From IMG/VR virus record IMGVR_UViG_3300044993_000234, positions 1-33,582 of that record: a DNA stretch of 33,582 nt. One strand, given 5' to 3'. The translations under genes and the position numbers were made by a program. This document shows, one piece after another, positions 7,309 to 15,737 of this stretch. The notes beneath the pieces were generated by a model. The model saw nothing but the letters and a program-made list of their open reading frames with translations, was not told the origin of the DNA and made no database searches. The stretch's first letter is position 1; the number at the start of each line of letters is the position of its first letter. The stretch comes from a virus.

Positions 7309-8816
7309 CAGATGCCCACCTCCACGTCCGCGCTGGCCGCCATCAGGGTGCAGCGCACCGGGTCAGAGACACGGAACCGCACGATACGCGACTGAAAGCT
7401 GCCGAGACCGTGCCAGCTCGCCGATGCTAGGAAATCGCCCATCCTGCCAATCTGCCCCTGCATCTCGTTCGACCATGTTCGGCCTGCATCGTCAGAGAAC
7501 GACATCATGATGATCGGATCTCTGCCCTGACCTGCGGCCAATCCGGTACCGGCCTCGAAAGCAAGCTCAAGGCGTCCCATATGCAAATCTCGCCCAGGCG
7601 CACCGAGCAACTGGCCATTAATTGGCGCAGTGACACGCTCGCGGATCATGGTGCGCGGCGGCGGATAGACAGGCGGTGACGCAACGTTCTCATTATTGAG
7701 CGGGATCGGAACGCCGTCCTCAGCGAACTCCGGCCGCATCTCCAGCACATACTGATCGTGGCCGATCAGGTGGCGGCCATAGCAGAAGGCGTAGGATGTC
7801 GCAATATGAGCGTCGTAGCCACTGGCCCGCTCAAACCACGCGCCAGACTGCATGCAGTAACACCATGTGCGGTTCACGGTGGGGAATGTCAGCTGATAGA
7901 AGTTCTGTGCATCCAGTGTGAAGCAGAATCCAATGGCGTTGTCGACCTTTGAATAACTGGCGAACTCCTGCGCTAGCGGGATGGTGCTGATCGGCTGAGC
8001 GTTGGCGCCGTTGAGCATGTAGACGTTGCGATCGGCGCCGAGAAAGAACACGCCGCGATCATTGTGATCGACCGAGTGCAGCGCGCCTAGCCCCACCTGA
8101 ATGATGCCGCCATCGAGGCGAGCGAACGGCGGGTTGCCGGTGCCCGAGTTGTACCAGCTCTCAATGGTCGAGTCGCCCATCAGGTAGAGCGTTTGCTGGT
8201 AGACGTAGGGGCGGACCAGATCGTCGCCGGAGCTTTCGGCAGCGGCGTAGTTCAGTCCGTTGACGAAGGTCAGCTCGCCTGGGTTCGACACCACGAAGCG
8301 CGAGCCATTGCCGTCGTAGATTGCTTGGTTGTTCAGATAGGCAACCGCCTGCGGCTGCTCGAAGGCCGGGCTGAACGAAAGCGTCAGCGTGCGGCCGGTG
8401 TACTTATAGACCATGCCGCCCGTGACGATGACCATCTCGTCAGCGCTAGACGCGAATACGCACCGTTTTGAGCCGTTTATCGCGCCGATTCGGTAGACCT
8501 TGCCGTTAGGGTCGATGCGGTAGAGGCTGTTCCCGGAAACCTTGTAGAGCCGGTTCCGGAATATGTGCATGCCGCGGTCCTTGCCGGCTGGAAGCGCATG
8601 CCACGCCGTCACGACGCCATCATTATCTTCGTCGTAGGCAAGTTCGCCGAACACCGTCTGCGCAAAGTGGCGCGTGCCATGCGGCTGCGCCAGCACCGTG
8701 CGGTATGGCGACTCGCTGACCACCTCCGGCACCCAGTTGCGGCAGGTCTGCGCAGACACCGGCGGCGAACGGTGCCGATAGGACGGTCCGGTCAGCGGGA
8801 TTTCAATGCGCGCCAT
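7308..8816 (-). CDS. P22 gp10-like packaged-DNA stabilisation / tail hub protein
   Basis: A 502-aa protein. Repeated beta segments (RNRLYKVSGNSLYRIDPNGKVYRIG, DEMVIVTGGMVYKYTG) and the block IIQVGLGALHSVDHNDRG followed by VFFLGADRNVYMLNG are typical of the P22 gp10 family, in which the hub of the tail closes the portal after packaging. Length is close to P22 gp10. It follows the gp4-like gene, as in P22-type operons, and the next gene starts in a TGATG overlap. Confidence 0.8.
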   Translation of the reverse strand: MARIEIPLTGPSYRHRSPPVSAQTCRNWVPEVVSESPYRTVLAQPHGTRHFAQTVFGELAYDEDNDGVVTAWHALPAGKDRGMHIFRNRLYKVSGNSLYRIDPNGKVYRIGAINGSKRCVFASSADEMVIVTGGMVYKYTGRTLTLSFSPAFEQPQAVAYLNNQAIYDGNGSRFVVSNPGELTFVNGLNYAAAESSGDDLVRPYVYQQTLYLMGDSTIESWYNSGTGNPPFARLDGGIIQVGLGALHSVDHNDRGVFFLGADRNVYMLNGANAQPISTIPLAQEFASYSKVDNAIGFCFTLDAQNFYQLTFPTVNRTWCYCMQSGAWFERASGYDAHIATSYAFCYGRHLIGHDQYVLEMRPEFAEDGVPIPLNNENVASPPVYPPPRTMIRERVTAPINGQLLGAPGRDLHMGRLELAFEAGTGLAAGQGRDPIIMMSFSDDAGRTWSNEMQGQIGRMGDFLASASWHGLGSFQSRIVRFRVSDPVRCTLMAASADVEVGI

Positions 8817-8817
8817 G

Positions 8818-9165
8818 TCAGAAATCGCTCACTGGCAAAGGCGACTGATAGGTCGGGCCGAGCACATGGAAGATTCGCGCCTCAGCCATGGACGCCTGCG
8901 ACGCCAGCCGCTGCAGCCGCTCATTCGAGATCGAGTAGTTGTCGACGCGCTGCATGGCGACAAGAACGGCGACCTCGTTGGCAACGCTGTCCGGCACATC
9001 CTCGTCGGCATCCCAGCCAACGGCGTCGATGTCTGCCAGCCTGCCGTAGGTCTCGAGGTATGCCGCCTCCATGTCGGCATCCTGGGCGGCGGTCATGGTC
9101 TGACCATTGGCGATAACGCCGAGCTTATTCAGCGCCCGCCACTTGATCTGCTCCTTCGTTGCCAT
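8818..9165 (-). CDS. P22 gp4-like tail accessory / head-tail adaptor
   Basis: A 115-aa helical protein from MATKEQIKWRALNKLGV; a longer frame to 9216 adds only low-complexity sequence and overlaps the upstream gene further. AAGGGG upstream of 9165 serves as ribosome site at rather long spacing. Family members bind below the portal and, in P22, carry peptidoglycan-hydrolase activity during entry. I see no catalytic motif that would confirm this. Neighbour of the gp10-like hub. Confidence 0.7.
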   Translation of the reverse strand: MATKEQIKWRALNKLGVIANGQTMTAAQDADMEAAYLETYGRLADIDAVGWDADEDVPDSVANEVAVLVAMQRVDNYSISNERLQRLASQASMAEARIFHVLGPTYQSPLPVSDF

Positions 9166-9400
9166 CGCCGCCGGCCCCTTGCTGATCGTTGTTGCTGGCG
9201 GGCTGCTCACCGCCACTCACTGGCACGGCGGCGCGTGGGCGGCCCGGTTTGCCAGTGCTATCCACTCGCTGGAAATGCGGATTTCCATCGAGTTTCTTCA
9301 CGTGGATCGGATTTTCAACCTCGGTAGAAATGTTGCGCGGGAATTTATACCCTAGGCAGTCACCACGCGGCTTGTCGCCAATGTATCGGAATCTAGTCAT
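9125..9400 (-). CDS. Small structural protein
   Basis: A 91-aa protein, MTRFRYIGDKPRGDCLGYKF followed by PHFQRVD and then a Ser/Gly/Gln-rich tail. The N-terminal 45 residues look like the compact beta domain found in many small head or tail proteins (YIG, NPHFERV pattern). The ATG at 9400 lacks a well-spaced ribosome site. A TTG at 9427 is an alternative, but its frame would run through the terminator hairpin. The 3' end overlaps the gp4-like start by 41 nt. Confidence 0.6.
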   Translation of the reverse strand: MTRFRYIGDKPRGDCLGYKFPRNISTEVENPIHVKKLDGNPHFQRVDSTGKPGRPRAAVPVSGGEQPASNNDQQGAGGDGNEGADQVAGAE

Positions 9401-9405
9401 ACCTG

Positions 9406-9425
9406 AAAAGGGGCGTTTCCGCCCC
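9406..9425 (-). terminator. Intrinsic terminator / attenuator
   Basis: On the minus strand a perfect 6-bp GC stem GGGGCG-GAAA-CGCCCC with a GNRA-type tetraloop is followed at once by TTTT. It lies between the 141-aa head protein gene and the 91-aa gene, so it probably lowers transcription downstream of the capsid genes. The U-tract is short, so read-through is likely. Confidence 0.6.
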
Positions 9426-9444
9426 AAGCCTCACGCACGATGAA

Positions 9445-9870
9445 TTACGGGACGTAGTACATGACCACAACGCGCACTGTACCGGCAACCGGAGTGGCGG
9501 CGGCCGTGGCAACGGTCAGAATCAGGTCGCGCTCCTCCGTGGTCTGGTGGCGATTGATCATGTAATTGCCGGTGGTGGCGCGAGCAAGGCCGCCGGCCTG
9601 CCCGACGTTGGTTCCGTCAATCAGCCCGTCCGGGTCTGCCGTATCGCCAAGATCAAAGGTCACGCCGGTAGCGCTATCAACGTCATCGCTCGCGATATAG
9701 GCATCGACGTAAATAGCGCCCTTGGGAATCCGGCCATAGATGATCTTGTCGGCCAGTTGCAGTTCGGCGGTAGTGACTTCGTGAGTGACATCGAGCACGC
9801 AAAGCTGCGGGCCGTCGCCTTTGAATGCGCGACCGGTGTAGCCGTTTGCGTAGGTAGTTTCGCCTGCCAT
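9445..9870 (-). CDS. Putative head decoration / structural protein
   Basis: A 141-aa beta-rich protein (AGETTYANGYTGR, RIPKGAIYVDAYIASDD, GTVRVVVMYYVP) directly after the coat gene. It is flanked by two hairpins that would let it be expressed with the coat at a high level. Position and size fit a decoration or cement protein, and the family is not identified. The VMYYV ending recurs in small phage virion proteins. Confidence 0.6.
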   Translation of the reverse strand: MAGETTYANGYTGRAFKGDGPQLCVLDVTHEVTTAELQLADKIIYGRIPKGAIYVDAYIASDDVDSATGVTFDLGDTADPDGLIDGTNVGQAGGLARATTGNYMINRHQTTEERDLILTVATAAATPVAGTVRVVVMYYVP

Positions 9871-9884
9871 GATTCGGTCCTCAA

Positions 9885-9914
9885 AAAGTGAAAGGGGCGC
9901 CCCGTCAGGGGCGC
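9885..9914 (-). terminator. Hairpin after the coat gene, probable attenuator
   Basis: On the minus strand a perfect 7-bp stem GCGCCCC-TGAC-GGGGCGC lies between the coat gene and the next gene and is followed by CCCTTTCACTTTTT. The interrupted T-run suggests partial termination or an RNA-stabilising 3' structure after the most highly expressed gene. Confidence 0.55.
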
Positions 9915-9933
9915 GCCATCAAAGCCTTATGAA

Positions 9934-11013
9934 TCAGGCGTCAGGGACGCCAGCCACGTACACCGTCACCATTCCATTCTGCTTGTTGTTGAAGAACAAC
10001 TTTTGAATATCGTGCTTCAACTCGACAGCGACACCCGGCTGAAACTCGTAATCATCTTTCTTGTCGATGATGATTCGCGGGCGCTGGCCAAGGCCAAAGC
10101 CGATCGCCTGCGCACCGCAGAGGAAGCACGGCTCAACCGGAATGCCGCCGTTTCCTGCCGTTGCAAACGCAGGCGATTCAGTCAGCAGCGTGGTGATCTC
10201 CGGCACTTCACGGATCAGCGTATTGTCGTGGAACAGATCGCCCGGCTGAAACAGCGGGTTAGATTTTCCGCGCTCCATGGCCATTTGCAAATTGGCCTGG
10301 TAGCCGGTGCTGTTGAAGAAATCACGATAGGCGCGCGAACCGACAAACATCACATGAAACTCGGCCGTGTCTTTCACGCGCACCGGCCGGATGCGGGGAT
10401 CGGCAGTTTTTGCCATTCGCTTCGCGAGCGAAACCACGCCCATGGTCAGCGTGTCGGCACTAGCATCGATGTTGGCAAGCGCCGCCGAGTGGTCATTCGC
10501 AGCGTTGTTGGATCTTGCAGAACCAAACAGCACGCGGTCAGAGTTATTGGCGAGCCAAGCGTCCTTGACTGCTTCCGACGCATTGGCATAGTTCGAGTAC
10601 GTGGTCCCATCGAACACGGCGGCCATGGCCTGGATGATGTGATTGCGCGTCAGCTCCATCGACCAATCCATCAACAGCGGACGCGCCGCATTCATCAGAT
10701 CGATGTTCGGCTTTTCCAGCTCTTCGCGATCGAACTCGGCCGCCCAACGATAATAAGTCGGCTTGAGTTCGTGCGCGTAGTTCCCGATCTGCTCGCCGTT
10801 TCCGCGAAGGCGCGTGCTACCGGAAACACCCTGCCCCTTGAGCCGGGTGACCAGCGGAATGCTGATCTTTTGGCGCCCCTCTTTGATGACGATAGGCATC
10901 ATCGGCGAGGTGCCGGTGTAGCGGCTGAATTGGTTGTTGCGGACGTACTCGCGGAAATAGTCCGACAGGAATCGAGTGACGACGTTCTGACTGTTGACAG
11001 CAGTGTTTGCCAT
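9934..11013 (-). CDS. Major capsid protein, N4-gp56/DUF4043-like
   Basis: A 359-aa protein. The start is the ATG at 11013, with AGGTG eight bases upstream; the GTG at 11019 is less likely. The N-terminus (TRFLSDYFREYVRNNQFSRYTG), a core with SIPLVTRLKGQGVSG and REELEKPNIDLMN, and the region TLTMGVVSLAKRMAK resemble the N4 gp56 family of coat proteins. Length and position right after the scaffold gene agree. It forms the HK97-fold shell around the packaged genome by family knowledge. Confidence 0.82.
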   Translation of the reverse strand: MANTAVNSQNVVTRFLSDYFREYVRNNQFSRYTGTSPMMPIVIKEGRQKISIPLVTRLKGQGVSGSTRLRGNGEQIGNYAHELKPTYYRWAAEFDREELEKPNIDLMNAARPLLMDWSMELTRNHIIQAMAAVFDGTTYSNYANASEAVKDAWLANNSDRVLFGSARSNNAANDHSAALANIDASADTLTMGVVSLAKRMAKTADPRIRPVRVKDTAEFHVMFVGSRAYRDFFNSTGYQANLQMAMERGKSNPLFQPGDLFHDNTLIREVPEITTLLTESPAFATAGNGGIPVEPCFLCGAQAIGFGLGQRPRIIIDKKDDYEFQPGVAVELKHDIQKLFFNNKQNGMVTVYVAGVPDA

Positions 11014-11042
11014 GATCACACCTATGCGTTAAAGCGGTCCAA

Positions 11043-11834
11043 CTATAGCCCGCCGAAGATATCTTCCAGCGTTTCATGAACTGCAGGCTGATTGGCTGCA
11101 GACCGCCTGGAAATGAGTTGCGGCGGATGCGACGTGCGCTTTGTGGCATTGAGCTCAGCTTCTTCACCTTCGCTGCGCTGTGCTTCCAGTTCGGCCATGA
11201 CCTTGGCGCGTATCTCCGCCTCCAGCTTCGCTTTGTAGGCCTCAATGTCCTGCATCTCCTGCATTTGCTGGTGACGCTTGACATATTGGTAAACAAACTT
11301 GGCCGGCAGCGGTGCTGCGCGCATTTTCTGAACCAAAGAAGGATCGGCCTTTGCCAGTTCTACAAACTGCTCTTCAGCATCTTCGTAGTCCTGATGCTGA
11401 TCCATCATGAGCTCCCGCGACATCTCGATGCGGTTCAGTAGCGTGCGCTGCTCAATGACAGATTCAACATAGTTAAAAGCCCCTTCCTGATCCTCGAAAA
11501 CATCAGGCCGAGCAGGTTGCTTCGGTACAGCATCATTCAGCTGCGCCCGGAGTGCAGCGAGCTCCCGCTCCAACTCCTGCCGCTTGCGACGCTCATCGAT
11601 CACCGCCCGTTTTGGGACCATGCCATCAGCATCGTCGTCGGGTTTCGTGCCCGGCTTCGACTTGTCAGTCAGTTGCGCTTCCTTGGCCGGCGTCGCCTCG
11701 GATTTATGTTCATCGCCCGCAGTGCCGCCGCCGCCGTCCTGTTCCTCGCCCTGCTCCAGCGCTTCGCCGGTATCGGTATCGAAGTCGGTGGCGTCGTCAC
11801 CCAACACGCTTTCCAGACTGTCTATATCGGTCAT
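11043..11834 (-). CDS. Scaffolding protein
   Basis: A 263-aa acidic, mostly helical protein that would guide coat assembly. The ATG at 11834 has GGAG about six bases upstream; a GTG at 11900 would extend into the operator array and is disfavoured. The N-terminal 75 residues are very acidic and disordered (ESVLGDDATDFDTDTGEALEQG). A coiled coil follows (ERRKRQELERELAALRAQL), then helices, with another coil near residues 190-225. Position just before the coat gene and this charge pattern are typical of phage scaffolds. Confidence 0.78.
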   Translation of the reverse strand: MTDIDSLESVLGDDATDFDTDTGEALEQGEEQDGGGGTAGDEHKSEATPAKEAQLTDKSKPGTKPDDDADGMVPKRAVIDERRKRQELERELAALRAQLNDAVPKQPARPDVFEDQEGAFNYVESVIEQRTLLNRIEMSRELMMDQHQDYEDAEEQFVELAKADPSLVQKMRAAPLPAKFVYQYVKRHQQMQEMQDIEAYKAKLEAEIRAKVMAELEAQRSEGEEAELNATKRTSHPPQLISRRSAANQPAVHETLEDIFGGL

Positions 11835-11903
11835 GTCCCACTCCACGCCCGTCAGTGCGGCGGCCACATCATCGCCCGTAACCCCGGCGGCAGGTAACAC
11901 AAA

Positions 11904-11940
11904 TTGTCAGCAATTGACAATTTTTGTCAATTTGTGACAA
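11904..11940. promoter_or_regulatory. Phased array of TTGTCA/TTGACA half-sites upstream of scaffold-coat genes
   Basis: Half-sites TGTCA, TGACA, TGTCA, TGACA begin at 11905, 11915, 11925 and 11935, exactly one helical turn apart. They form overlapping 17-bp palindromes: TTGTCA-N5-TGACAA at 11904-11920 and 11924-11940, and TTGACA-N5-TGTCAA at 11914-11930. The site lies in the otherwise empty 204-nt gap between portal and scaffold genes. A TTGACA could serve as a leftward -35, but no good -10 follows, so an operator is the better reading. Confidence 0.6.
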
Positions 11941-12038
11941 AGGATAGCCAAAGCGCGGCCAATGTCAACACCCAATGCGCCGATAATGCCGGCATCGCGC
12001 GGGGATCACCTGGAGAAACAGAAAACAACCCCGCCAAC

Positions 12039-14027
12039 CTACCCATTAAGCAGATCTCCAATCCCTGCGCGAAATGCCTCGTTTTCCAATTCCTGCGCCT
12101 CGGCCTCAGCCATCATCTTCCTGGCGCGCGCCATCTTCGCAAAGACATCCACCTCATCTTTCGGCTCTGGCGGCGCCGGCTGTGCGGGCGCATCGCCAAC
12201 CCCCATGCCCGCCTCAGCCATCTTCGCTGCGGCGGCGGCCTGGTTTAGCTCCGCCCTCGATTCCTTCTCGGCAATCTCAGCAGCGGCCCCACGCATGGCG
12301 ATCTCCTGTTGTTGCTGTTGCTCCTGCTGGCGCTGCGCCTTCGTCTGCTCGTCGCCATCCAGCAGGTCTAGCACGCGCTTTTTGTTGCGCATCGATGACA
12401 ACTCAATCAGAGCGCGTATCATCTGCGGATCAGCACCGGCGCGCAGCACCTCGGCGAAAGTTTCGAATTGCTCCTGTTGCAGCGATACGGTGTCCGGCGA
12501 CTCTTCGATGATGATGTCGACATCGATCTCGGCCACGTTGTTGCGGATCTCAACCACCTGCGCCAGCTCGGGGCGCTGCTGCATATACTGCTGCAACTCC
12601 TGCCCGTATTGCCGCCGAATCTGCGCCAGATCGAGACCGGTCTTTTGCTCGATCATCTTCTCGGCCAGCGTCACCGGCACATTCAGGCCAACCCACTTCA
12701 TGGCGTCGTCGTTATCCGTAACGCGAACCCACTTCTGCTTTCCCCAAAACTGTTTGATGCGCGCCCATATCTGACGGTAAATGCGCCTCTTCCAATCGGA
12801 ATGACGGGAATAAATGTGCGCCAGCTCAGTTAAGCCCCCCTGTTGGCGAGCCATGATCGCCCGCCCGCTTGCGGGGCCGTCGGCACGCCCGGATAACTCC
12901 GGATTCACGCCAACAGCGTCCATTTCTGCCTTGGCTTCTCGATAAAACGCGAGCTGCGCCTGTCCCATCTCGATATTGCGATCAATATCAAGCCTCTTCC
13001 CAGGCGCGATCGTGAGCCAGCCCTGAGCCTTGCGCAGTTCGCGGCTTGCGGCTTCCTTGTCTTTCACCGCGCCCTCTTCTGCGATCACTTGTGCTGACGA
13101 CAGCAGATAAAGCGCCTTGCTGCGGCGATGATTGATTTCGTCTTGCGGGTCGATGAACCGCTGTATGTAGCCATAGCGGTTGTTATTGCGGTCGACGAAA
13201 TCGCTCTGCAACTCCATCGGGCAGCACGGCACGCCGTCTGCATCGAGCAAATGGCTAACAACAGGCTCACGCAGCAACAAATCGTCCGTGTAGTAGACCA
13301 GCATCCATTTGCCGTTCTCAAGATACCATTCCTGATTGATGCGAACACGGTTTCTCGCCCTATTTACCCACTCCACCGGGCGATCATCAAAGGCGGTATC
13401 GAGCATCGACGTATTGTTGATGCGGGCGCGCAGCGCTTCGGCATGTTCCGGGAACAACCTGGCCGCCTCTTCGACATCCTCCCACGTGGTTATTCCGAAA
13501 TAGGTCGAATCACTGAAATCCTTCTCGCGGCTGTGCGGGTCGAAATAGCAGCGGTCCCAGTGTGCTGGATAAATGACAACATCAAATTCGCCTTTTGCGT
13601 TCTCGACAACATCAACAATCGCGCCGGCATACCCCTCGACGATCTTCTCTTCAAAAACCTCAGTAGCGATCGCATCGAAATTGTTCGACTCCTCAACGTA
13701 TCGCAGCGCATCCGTAATTGCGTCAGCGGCCTGCTCATGCTCAGGCGTGCGCGGGTAGGCGCGGGGATCGGTGCGACGGTTGATCTCAACGCCCATCAGC
13801 GCGTCAACCTTTTTCCCGACGAAATCTATAACGATTGGAGCCTGCTCACGATTGCGCAGAATCTCTGCCTGTTCCTCCGTCCACTGCTTCAAGTCGCGAT
13901 AGTCGCGGCGTTGTTCTGCGCGCTTGCGCTCATCCTGAGTGAAATTGATGAAATCCTCAAACCGCTGGCTGCACTTATCGGCGCGACCATTGGCCTTGTC
14001 GTCGTCTGTCATCATGCTGTACGCCAT
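12039..14027 (-). CDS. Portal protein, P22 gp1-like
   Basis: A 662-aa protein, close to the size of P22-type portals. The N-terminus is helical (DYRDLKQWTEEQAEILRNREQAPIVIDFV). The central region includes RYVEESNNFDAIATEVFEE, YFDPHSREKDFSDSTYFG and FIDPQDEINHRRSKALYLLSSAQ, a signature of the P22 portal family. The last 130 residues form a long coiled coil or barrel rich in Gln/Ala/Glu (QQEQQQQQEIAMRGAAAE). AGGAG nine bases before the ATG. It forms the dodecameric DNA channel and docking site for terminase. Confidence 0.88.
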   Translation of the reverse strand: MAYSMMTDDDKANGRADKCSQRFEDFINFTQDERKRAEQRRDYRDLKQWTEEQAEILRNREQAPIVIDFVGKKVDALMGVEINRRTDPRAYPRTPEHEQAADAITDALRYVEESNNFDAIATEVFEEKIVEGYAGAIVDVVENAKGEFDVVIYPAHWDRCYFDPHSREKDFSDSTYFGITTWEDVEEAARLFPEHAEALRARINNTSMLDTAFDDRPVEWVNRARNRVRINQEWYLENGKWMLVYYTDDLLLREPVVSHLLDADGVPCCPMELQSDFVDRNNNRYGYIQRFIDPQDEINHRRSKALYLLSSAQVIAEEGAVKDKEAASRELRKAQGWLTIAPGKRLDIDRNIEMGQAQLAFYREAKAEMDAVGVNPELSGRADGPASGRAIMARQQGGLTELAHIYSRHSDWKRRIYRQIWARIKQFWGKQKWVRVTDNDDAMKWVGLNVPVTLAEKMIEQKTGLDLAQIRRQYGQELQQYMQQRPELAQVVEIRNNVAEIDVDIIIEESPDTVSLQQEQFETFAEVLRAGADPQMIRALIELSSMRNKKRVLDLLDGDEQTKAQRQQEQQQQQEIAMRGAAAEIAEKESRAELNQAAAAAKMAEAGMGVGDAPAQPAPPEPKDEVDVFAKMARARKMMAEAEAQELENEAFRAGIGDLLNG

Positions 14028-15538
14028 GAATCATTACTCCTAAAACGCCGGCCCCATCGGTCGGTTAGCTCCTCTTGCGCTGGCGCCTTCGCAACCGCTC
14101 CCCATGTTTGATCGAGAATCATGCCAAACAGCGCGCACACGTCAACCTTGTCGTCGTTAGCGCCAAACGGGAATCGCAGCAGCTGCGCGATCAGGTCATC
14201 GCCCCATGGTGCGGCGAGGATGCGAACCTTACCCGATGCGGCCAGCGCCTGAAATGACCGAGCCATTGCCGCCTTGTTCTGCGTGCGCGCAATCCACTCC
14301 AATGAGCAATAGACGCGCCGCTGATTCATCCGCTTTTCCAAGAACGGTTCGATAGCCTTTTGAATCACGCCTTTTTCACCGGCCCACACAAGCGGCCTGT
14401 GTTTCTCGACAAGATCAATGCCACGGTCGATCCATTCGTCTGCGCGCGTTTGCCCGCCCCACCAGTCGAAAATCCACAGGTTTTCTTCGCTATCGATCCC
14501 GACGACGCCATGCTCTGTATAGTCTCCGGCACCTTCGCTGACGGCATAGTCAGAACACATGAAGACGTTCAAATCAGCAGGCAACTCATCGAGCGTGAAT
14601 CGCGTGAAATCATCCGGCCTGAAAAACGCGGTTTCATCAGGCAACGGGTTTTGCAACATCTGAGCGCTAAATGTCGTCGGCCCCATCATGGCTCGCTTTT
14701 CGGCCAGCTCTGCCGGAGACAGGAAAACAGGATCGCCGTCCGCGCGGCCATTGTGCGTTGCTGCATGGATACGCGCGATTGCAGCTGACCGCTTCATCAT
14801 CTCCGAATAGGTGTCGGCGTCGTGGTAGCGCGTACCGATGTAGCGCTCAATCCCTCCGCGAGTCCCCAGGTTGATCGACAACTCCCATGCTGAAGTGGTC
14901 TTTTTAATCATTTCTGGCGTATTCACGCTCTCGCGCGTCACAACGTCATCATAAACGCGCAAAAAGAAATGCTTCCCGGTTGGCTGGCCGTCGACCAACC
15001 CCCACGCCTCGACCGTCGCTTCTTTAGGGTTTGAGCGGCGCTTAACGATAATTCCCTCATCCTCTGACCATTTCGGCGCCTCTTTCGCTGGCTCGCTCCA
15101 CAGCACGTCGGGGAATAGGGATTTTAAGAAACTGTTCCCCTCAAGCTCTCTTTTTATCTGGCGCAGAAAATCCTTAGCTGCTGGCCGCGTGTGCGAAAAA
15201 ATGCCGACAGTAATTTCCCTGCCCCCCCAGTGCGGCAGAGGGTCATCGCCATGGGATGACAGGATATCTTGTATGGTCATGGCGAAGGTGATGATAGTCG
15301 ACTTGTAGTGGTTACGCGCCCAAAGATCAAGGCGCCCATTAGGCAACGCCTGCACTTCGCGACATCGTTGAAACAGCCACGGATGTTCAACGTCCGGCCT
15401 CCGCAATGCGTACCGCAGCAGGAAGTAAAGATCCGTTCGGCAGAGATTTCGTAATCTTGCCCTCCTCAATTTCTCCGAGCACGCCTTCAATCCATCCAGC
15501 AGTGTCAGATATCGGTTCATGGGTATGTCGATGTTCAT
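14012..15538 (-). CDS. terL: Terminase large subunit
   Basis: A 508-aa packaging ATPase-nuclease. A deviant Walker A (RNHYKST, residues 75-81) is followed by Walker B (FLRVYDDVV, residues 192-200) and the coupling region near SINLGTRGG. The nuclease domain begins at MCSDYAVSEGAGDY with D330 as a likely metal ligand. AGEKGVIQKAIEPFLEKR and the segment around KVDVCALFGMILDQTWG complete the RNase-H-like fold. The first 50 codons overlap terS by 152 nt in another frame; they contain the conserved RYALRRPDVEHPWLFQRC region, so the overlap is real. The ATG at 15520 is an alternative start. Confidence 0.88.
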   Translation of the reverse strand: MNIDIPMNRYLTLLDGLKACSEKLRRARLRNLCRTDLYFLLRYALRRPDVEHPWLFQRCREVQALPNGRLDLWARNHYKSTIITFAMTIQDILSSHGDDPLPHWGGREITVGIFSHTRPAAKDFLRQIKRELEGNSFLKSLFPDVLWSEPAKEAPKWSEDEGIIVKRRSNPKEATVEAWGLVDGQPTGKHFFLRVYDDVVTRESVNTPEMIKKTTSAWELSINLGTRGGIERYIGTRYHDADTYSEMMKRSAAIARIHAATHNGRADGDPVFLSPAELAEKRAMMGPTTFSAQMLQNPLPDETAFFRPDDFTRFTLDELPADLNVFMCSDYAVSEGAGDYTEHGVVGIDSEENLWIFDWWGGQTRADEWIDRGIDLVEKHRPLVWAGEKGVIQKAIEPFLEKRMNQRRVYCSLEWIARTQNKAAMARSFQALAASGKVRILAAPWGDDLIAQLLRFPFGANDDKVDVCALFGMILDQTWGAVAKAPAQEELTDRWGRRFRSNDSWRTA

Positions 15539-15737
15539 GCTCTACTTTCCCGCTAACCGACTTCTCACGCACCGTGTATCTGGCAACCGCGTTGAGTACT
15601 GCTATTGGATCGGCCTCGATCCATTCAGCAAAAAGCTCTGGCACGGTCATCCCGCGACGGCGCGCAACAATGGTCACGCCCTCCATCCATCCATTCCGGA
15701 TGATCGGCGCAATGTCATGCTTGCCTCGCCTTGACAT
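15387..15737 (-). CDS. terS: Terminase small subunit
   Basis: A 116-aa protein starting MSRRGKHDIAPIIRNGWMEG, with a helical middle (PELFAEWIEADPIAVLNAVARY) and a C-terminal section HEPISDTAGWIEGVL. This layout matches small DNA-recognition subunits of P22-like and related podoviruses. It would bind the packaging site and load TerL. Its 3' third encodes two proteins because terL starts inside it. Start overlaps the upstream stop as TGATG. Confidence 0.72.
   Translation of the reverse strand: MSRRGKHDIAPIIRNGWMEGVTIVARRRGMTVPELFAEWIEADPIAVLNAVARYTVREKSVSGKVEHEHRHTHEPISDTAGWIEGVLGEIEEGKITKSLPNGSLLPAAVRIAEAGR

Noticed and set aside
10003-11079. Long plus-strand frame of 358 codons opposite the coat gene
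   Set aside because: It is the antisense shadow of the coat gene; composition is Arg/His-rich and lacks a ribosome site, and the minus-strand coat protein is clear.
13128-14111. Plus-strand frame of 327 codons opposite the portal gene
   Set aside because: Antisense shadow of the portal; no family pattern and no start signal.
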